A stretch of 64,000 nucleotides of DNA from Archegozetes longisetosus. Its lineage: Eukaryota; Arthropoda; Arachnida; Sarcoptiformes; Trhypochthoniidae. Of the stretch, positions 61,141-64,000 are shown piece by piece; the first letter of the stretch is position 1, and the number at the start of each line of letters is the position of its first letter. The notes beneath the pieces were generated by a model, which saw only the letters and a list, made by a program, of their open reading frames with translations, ran no database searches and had not been told where the DNA came from. A program made the position numbers and the translations under genes. The stretch is taken from contig JAEMBT020000008.1 of assembly GCA_018873245.2 (NCBI GenBank), positions 5,845,569-5,909,568 of the forward strand. Direction: 5' to 3'.

Positions 61141-62060
61141 CAGTATGCGTCAATAAATTTGGCACGTGTTTAGTACAAACATTTTAAGCCGCTTATTGCA
61201 CATTCATTAATCCTCAATCAAATTAAAGCTTACACTCTCCTGAGAAAACTGATACCGAACTTAAATACAAAATATTCAGAAAAAATGAAATAGACCCACA
61301 TTTTTGCTTAAACATGTCAAAACAATTAAAGGTTTGAGAGCGACTTGAGTTTTTAATTATTAATGGGGTGAATGATACCGAAAAGTTAATTAAAATGACA
61401 GGTGCTAGTCATAGAACAGTATTTAGAGTGAAAAATCGGGTGAAAAACGGTCAGGGGGTACAAAGAAAAAAGGCATCGGGACCTCAGAAGCTGAAGGCTA
61501 ACGATAAGCGTCGAGTTTCGCGCTTCGTTCAAGTTCATGATTGGTCAGCTGAGGAAGTGGCAAAAGCAGCCCATAGCAAAGGGAGCCCATTGGTGTCACC
61601 TCGCACTATTCAGAGATACTTAAAATCTATTGGATGGTTAAAATTGATACCAAAATTTATATAATGCAAAAAAATTCATTGTTTACAGAAATTGAAATGA
61701 AATGATGTTCCTAAGTGTGATAAGTGAGAAACTGATTTGGTTTGATCGAAATGTTGCCTTCTCTGCCCAAATCCATTTGTTGTCTATCTTAACAGGATAT
61801 TTAAAAGTTTACAATTTGTTGAATTTACAACTTTTTAAAAGATTTGATTCGAGGAAAGAATTGTCCGACTTATGACAAGCTGTTGAAGATGATCACAATT
61901 TCTGTTGGACATTACTGGAAAACAATGACCACTTTTCCACTGCTGTCAACGTTTATTAGTACTATTCGTTTCTATAACGAAGTGCGTCAGAGACTGTCTG
62001 AAACGATGGATGAACGCACACATTTCAATGTCGTCAATGTTTATGTATTTGTTAATTAGA
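61140..62060 (+). mobile_element. Tc1/mariner-like transposon relic with N-terminal transposase domain
   Basis: 61140 onward reads tacagtatgcgtcaataaat then ttggcacgtg, which looks like a TA plus a Tc1-type terminus. 61360-61664 encodes the paired helix-turn-helix DNA-binding region of a transposase (LIKMTGASHRTVFRVKNRVK, ASGPQKLKANDKRRVSRFVQ, VSPRTIQRYLKSIGW), then stops. Beyond it to ~62060 the plus strand has scattered transposase-like pieces with stops (ITGKQ, NAHISMSS) at the expected C-terminal distance. The catalytic DDE motif is not intact. The right terminus was not found. Confidence 0.7.
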
Positions 62061-62455
62061 TAAATGAAAATCAATTATAATTGTATGATAGCACTGAAGT
62101 GATCATGTCTTCTGTTCATATAAACTATTATCAAGTTTTTCGGTCTACATATAGTCGAAACAAATATCAAATATGAAGTATCAATGCAACGATAGGCTCA
62201 TTCGACCGATAATTAATGTGTCCTTCAAATCATTAGCTGTCTAATAAGTTGAATGTGCAACTTATGGCAAACGTGCAGTTGCAATGTTATGGTCGACCAC
62301 TTTTCCTTAGCAGTAAATACGGAGCAGTTATTACATGACGATTGTCAACACGAGTCACTCAACTCGTGCCTCACGAATAACTCGGTCGACTTACAACTAA
62401 TAATAATGGCCATTAATTTTACCTAAAACTCGTGTTTAATAACAGAAAAGTTGAA
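62061..62455. other. Intergenic, nothing seen
   Basis: No recognisable feature. Confidence 0.4.
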
Positions 62456-62700
62456 GTGTTGGAGTGTTAGGGAACGGAAGATATGATTTTGAGATATCTA
62501 AACCAGAATTGAATCAATATTTGAGTGTTAAAATATTGTCGACATTTGTTGTGGTTCTCAGCATTCACTTTTTTTGACAATTGACGGTCAATTTTATGCC
62601 TGTGGTTGGAATTATTTTGGGCAGATTGGGAATAGAAAAAAATGTTGATGTGTCGAAACCATATCATGTGAATGGATTTCAAGCAGAGAGATGTTGGTTT
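62456..62700 (+). pseudogene. Array fragment K: RCC1 blades on the opposite strand
   Basis: The plus strand reads VLGNGRYDFEISKPELNQYL, then after a frame shift DICCGSQHS-like and YACGWNYFGQIGNRKNVDV, then SKPYHVNGFQAE. It matches copy J (59780-59540) almost exactly, including J's unusual NRKNVDV, so it is an inverted duplicate of J about 2.7 kb away. It ends at ~62700 in unrelated sequence. Confidence 0.85.
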
Positions 62701-62884
62701 GGAAGTACCGCAACATGAATGAGAGTGCGGCATAACATGTGCTGCACTTATTTTCATTACTTCTTCAATCTAATTATCTAAATAAGTTTAATACAAGTTT
62801 ACTCTTTTTTTCAATTTATTACTAATTAATTTTGTCATTTGTGATCACAATCAATCATTTAATTGACAAAAATTACCTAAAATA

Positions 62885-63415
62885 TCATGTGAATCATGCG
62901 CCCTGCAAAACACCGAAAGATAACTGTACTATCATTAAAGTAAGTGTTTTTCACTTTTGTAACTTCATTTTCACTTTGGATTATAGAAATTTGTAATTTT
63001 TGCTTAACTTTGAAGTGAGGAGTGAGCGGTTATGATATCGCGACCATTATATCAGTTCATAATAAGTTGAGGAATACAATAGTGAGTGCAAATGAGACAG
63101 CTAATGGTTTTCCATCTTTAGCCGACATGATTTTGTTGGAGTGGGACAACGAATTGGCAGCAATAGCACAGTCTCACGCTTTGCAGTGCGATTTTCAACA
63201 TGATTGCTGTCAATGCAGAATAACTGGTACTCACTACTGATCACTACTCAAATTTGATTTGAGTTCGCTTTCATTTCAGATAATTATGATATGGTTGGGC
63301 AAAACTTATTTTTATATCGCACTTCATGTTCAACATTGCGAACGAGATGGCATCATGAGATCCAATTGTGGTACGACGAGCTTAAGATTGCACCAACAAC
63401 AAAGTTTTATTGTTT
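62885..63415 (+). pseudogene. CAP/SCP-domain (antigen-5-like) gene fragment
   Basis: 63020-63226 encodes the start of a CAP domain: IISVHNKLRNTIV, then DMILLEWDNELAAIAQSHA and CDFQHDCCQC, the HNKLR and W(D)-ELA-AQ-A motifs of antigen-5/CRISP proteins. These are secreted and functionally diverse. A donor (GTACTC, 63227) and an acceptor (TTTCAG, ~63279) join in frame to DNYDMVGQNLFLYRTSCS and WHHEIQLWYDEL, the GQN and W-(D)E motifs. A possible earlier exon (62890-62940; APCKTPKDNC) ends at GTAAGT, but it does not join in frame to the next block. The GHYTQ and C-terminal motifs are missing. Gene fragment or 3'-truncated pseudogene. Confidence 0.7.
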
Positions 63416-63873
63416 TCGCCTTCAAGTCAGTACTATTTATAAGTTTATAATCAACTAAACATTTAGTCAGAATATGTTATTCATAGATTGAAAAGGAGGA
63501 AGTCCATTTTTGGAGGTAATTGCAACATCGCAAAACTTATACCAAAATACTTGGCAGGTCAAGTACTATCATTCATTCAGAGAGCATTGACGAGAAGATC
63601 TCTAGCTTAAGAGGTCGACGCAATTCACAAAACTTTTCAGCCAATGGAAAACACTAAGCACAAACTAAATAAATAAAAAGATTGGACATAACAAATGTCA
63701 TTCAATTTCATCTGAATAACATTAAAATGTAGTACTAAGTCACTCAAAAGCACATTATATACATACGCATTATTTATTGTTTTGTGATATAAACTTAATT
63801 TATTGTGATAATATTTATTAGTATTAGTATTAGTTGCAATTTAAAGTGTGATAAAGTTGTTAAAAGTGTTAAA
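63416..63873. other. Intergenic
   Basis: No gene recognised; 63640-63870 is strongly AT-rich and leads to the terminal reading frame. Confidence 0.4.
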
Positions 63874-64000
63874 ATGAGTCAAAATAAGGAAAATAATAAA
63901 ACCGGGAGAGGATATTATACAACATCACAATTAAAAAAAGTTGTTTTAAACAGATATAATCAATTGATTAAAGTTGTGCCAAAACTTAAAGAACAGGACG
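63874..64000 (+). CDS. Start of an unidentified ORF, cut by window end
   Basis: ATG at 63874 opens a frame (MSQNKENNKTGRGYYTTSQL, then Lys/Val/Asn-rich) that is still open at the last base, with an A at -3. It is too short to place. A gag-like first ORF of a retroelement or a host gene are both possible. Preceding repeats of attagtatt at 63818-63835 are noted. Confidence 0.35.
   Translation, partial: MSQNKENNKTGRGYYTTSQLKKVVLNRYNQLIKVVPKLKEQD

Noticed and set aside
62467-62757. Minus-strand 96-codon frame
   Set aside because: Antisense to the RCC1 fragment K, which is readable on the plus strand.
1-64000. CRISPR arrays, bacterial operons, ribosome binding sites
   Set aside because: The window is eukaryotic; the tandem repeats present are diverged gene copies and transposon repeats without spacer structure.

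Overview
The window is AT-rich nuclear DNA from an animal. Coding sequence is split by short GT-AG introns of roughly 50-70 nt, poly(A) signals follow several stop codons, and animal-type genes are present (ATR kinase, a short peptidoglycan recognition protein, heme peroxidase and CAP-domain fragments, mariner and hAT relics). The gene set and tiny introns suggest an arthropod. An acariform mite is my guess, not something the sequence proves.

Layout: 1-7.1 kb has no recognisable gene but holds a 563-bp terminal-inverted-repeat element with a 9-bp target duplication (6191-6753). 7.1-17.2 kb is the conventional part, with three minus-strand genes: ATR (seven exons), a ZADH2/prostaglandin-reductase-3-like dehydrogenase (six exons) and a secreted zinc-amidase-type PGRP (two exons). 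A lone first exon of a choline/ethanolamine kinase lies at 18.7 kb on the plus strand.

19.6-41.8 kb is the striking region: nine head-to-tail minus-strand copies (A-I) of a gene encoding an N-terminal RCC1 beta-propeller, resembling the RCC1 half of RCBTB1/2, fused to a C-terminal protein kinase of eIF2-alpha-kinase (PEK/GCN2/HRI) type. A tenth scrambled copy (J, 57.6-60.1 kb) and a plus-strand scrap (K, 62.5 kb) lie further on. No copy in the window is fully intact: they show premature stops, frameshifts, truncations, internal microhomology deletions, doubled propellers and copy-to-copy chimeras. Kinase catalytic motifs are nevertheless well kept in several of them. This looks like a fast-turnover, birth-and-death tandem family.

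41.8-45.5 kb and 60.2-61.1 kb hold a C-rich, G-poor interspersed/tandem repeat family with a near-palindromic CACATGGCGCCTATGTG core, directly upstream of array copies, plus a tRNA-derived SINE-like unit. 46.7-51.5 kb carries a rearranged, decayed second copy of the ATR-upstream/ZADH2/PGRP neighbourhood, a glutamate synthase pseudogene and an 887-bp hAT-type nonautonomous element. 51.5-64 kb is mostly decayed transposons (pogo-like, hAT, mariner/Tc1-like), a truncated heme peroxidase gene, copy J, a CAP-domain gene fragment and the start of an unidentified ORF running off the window end.
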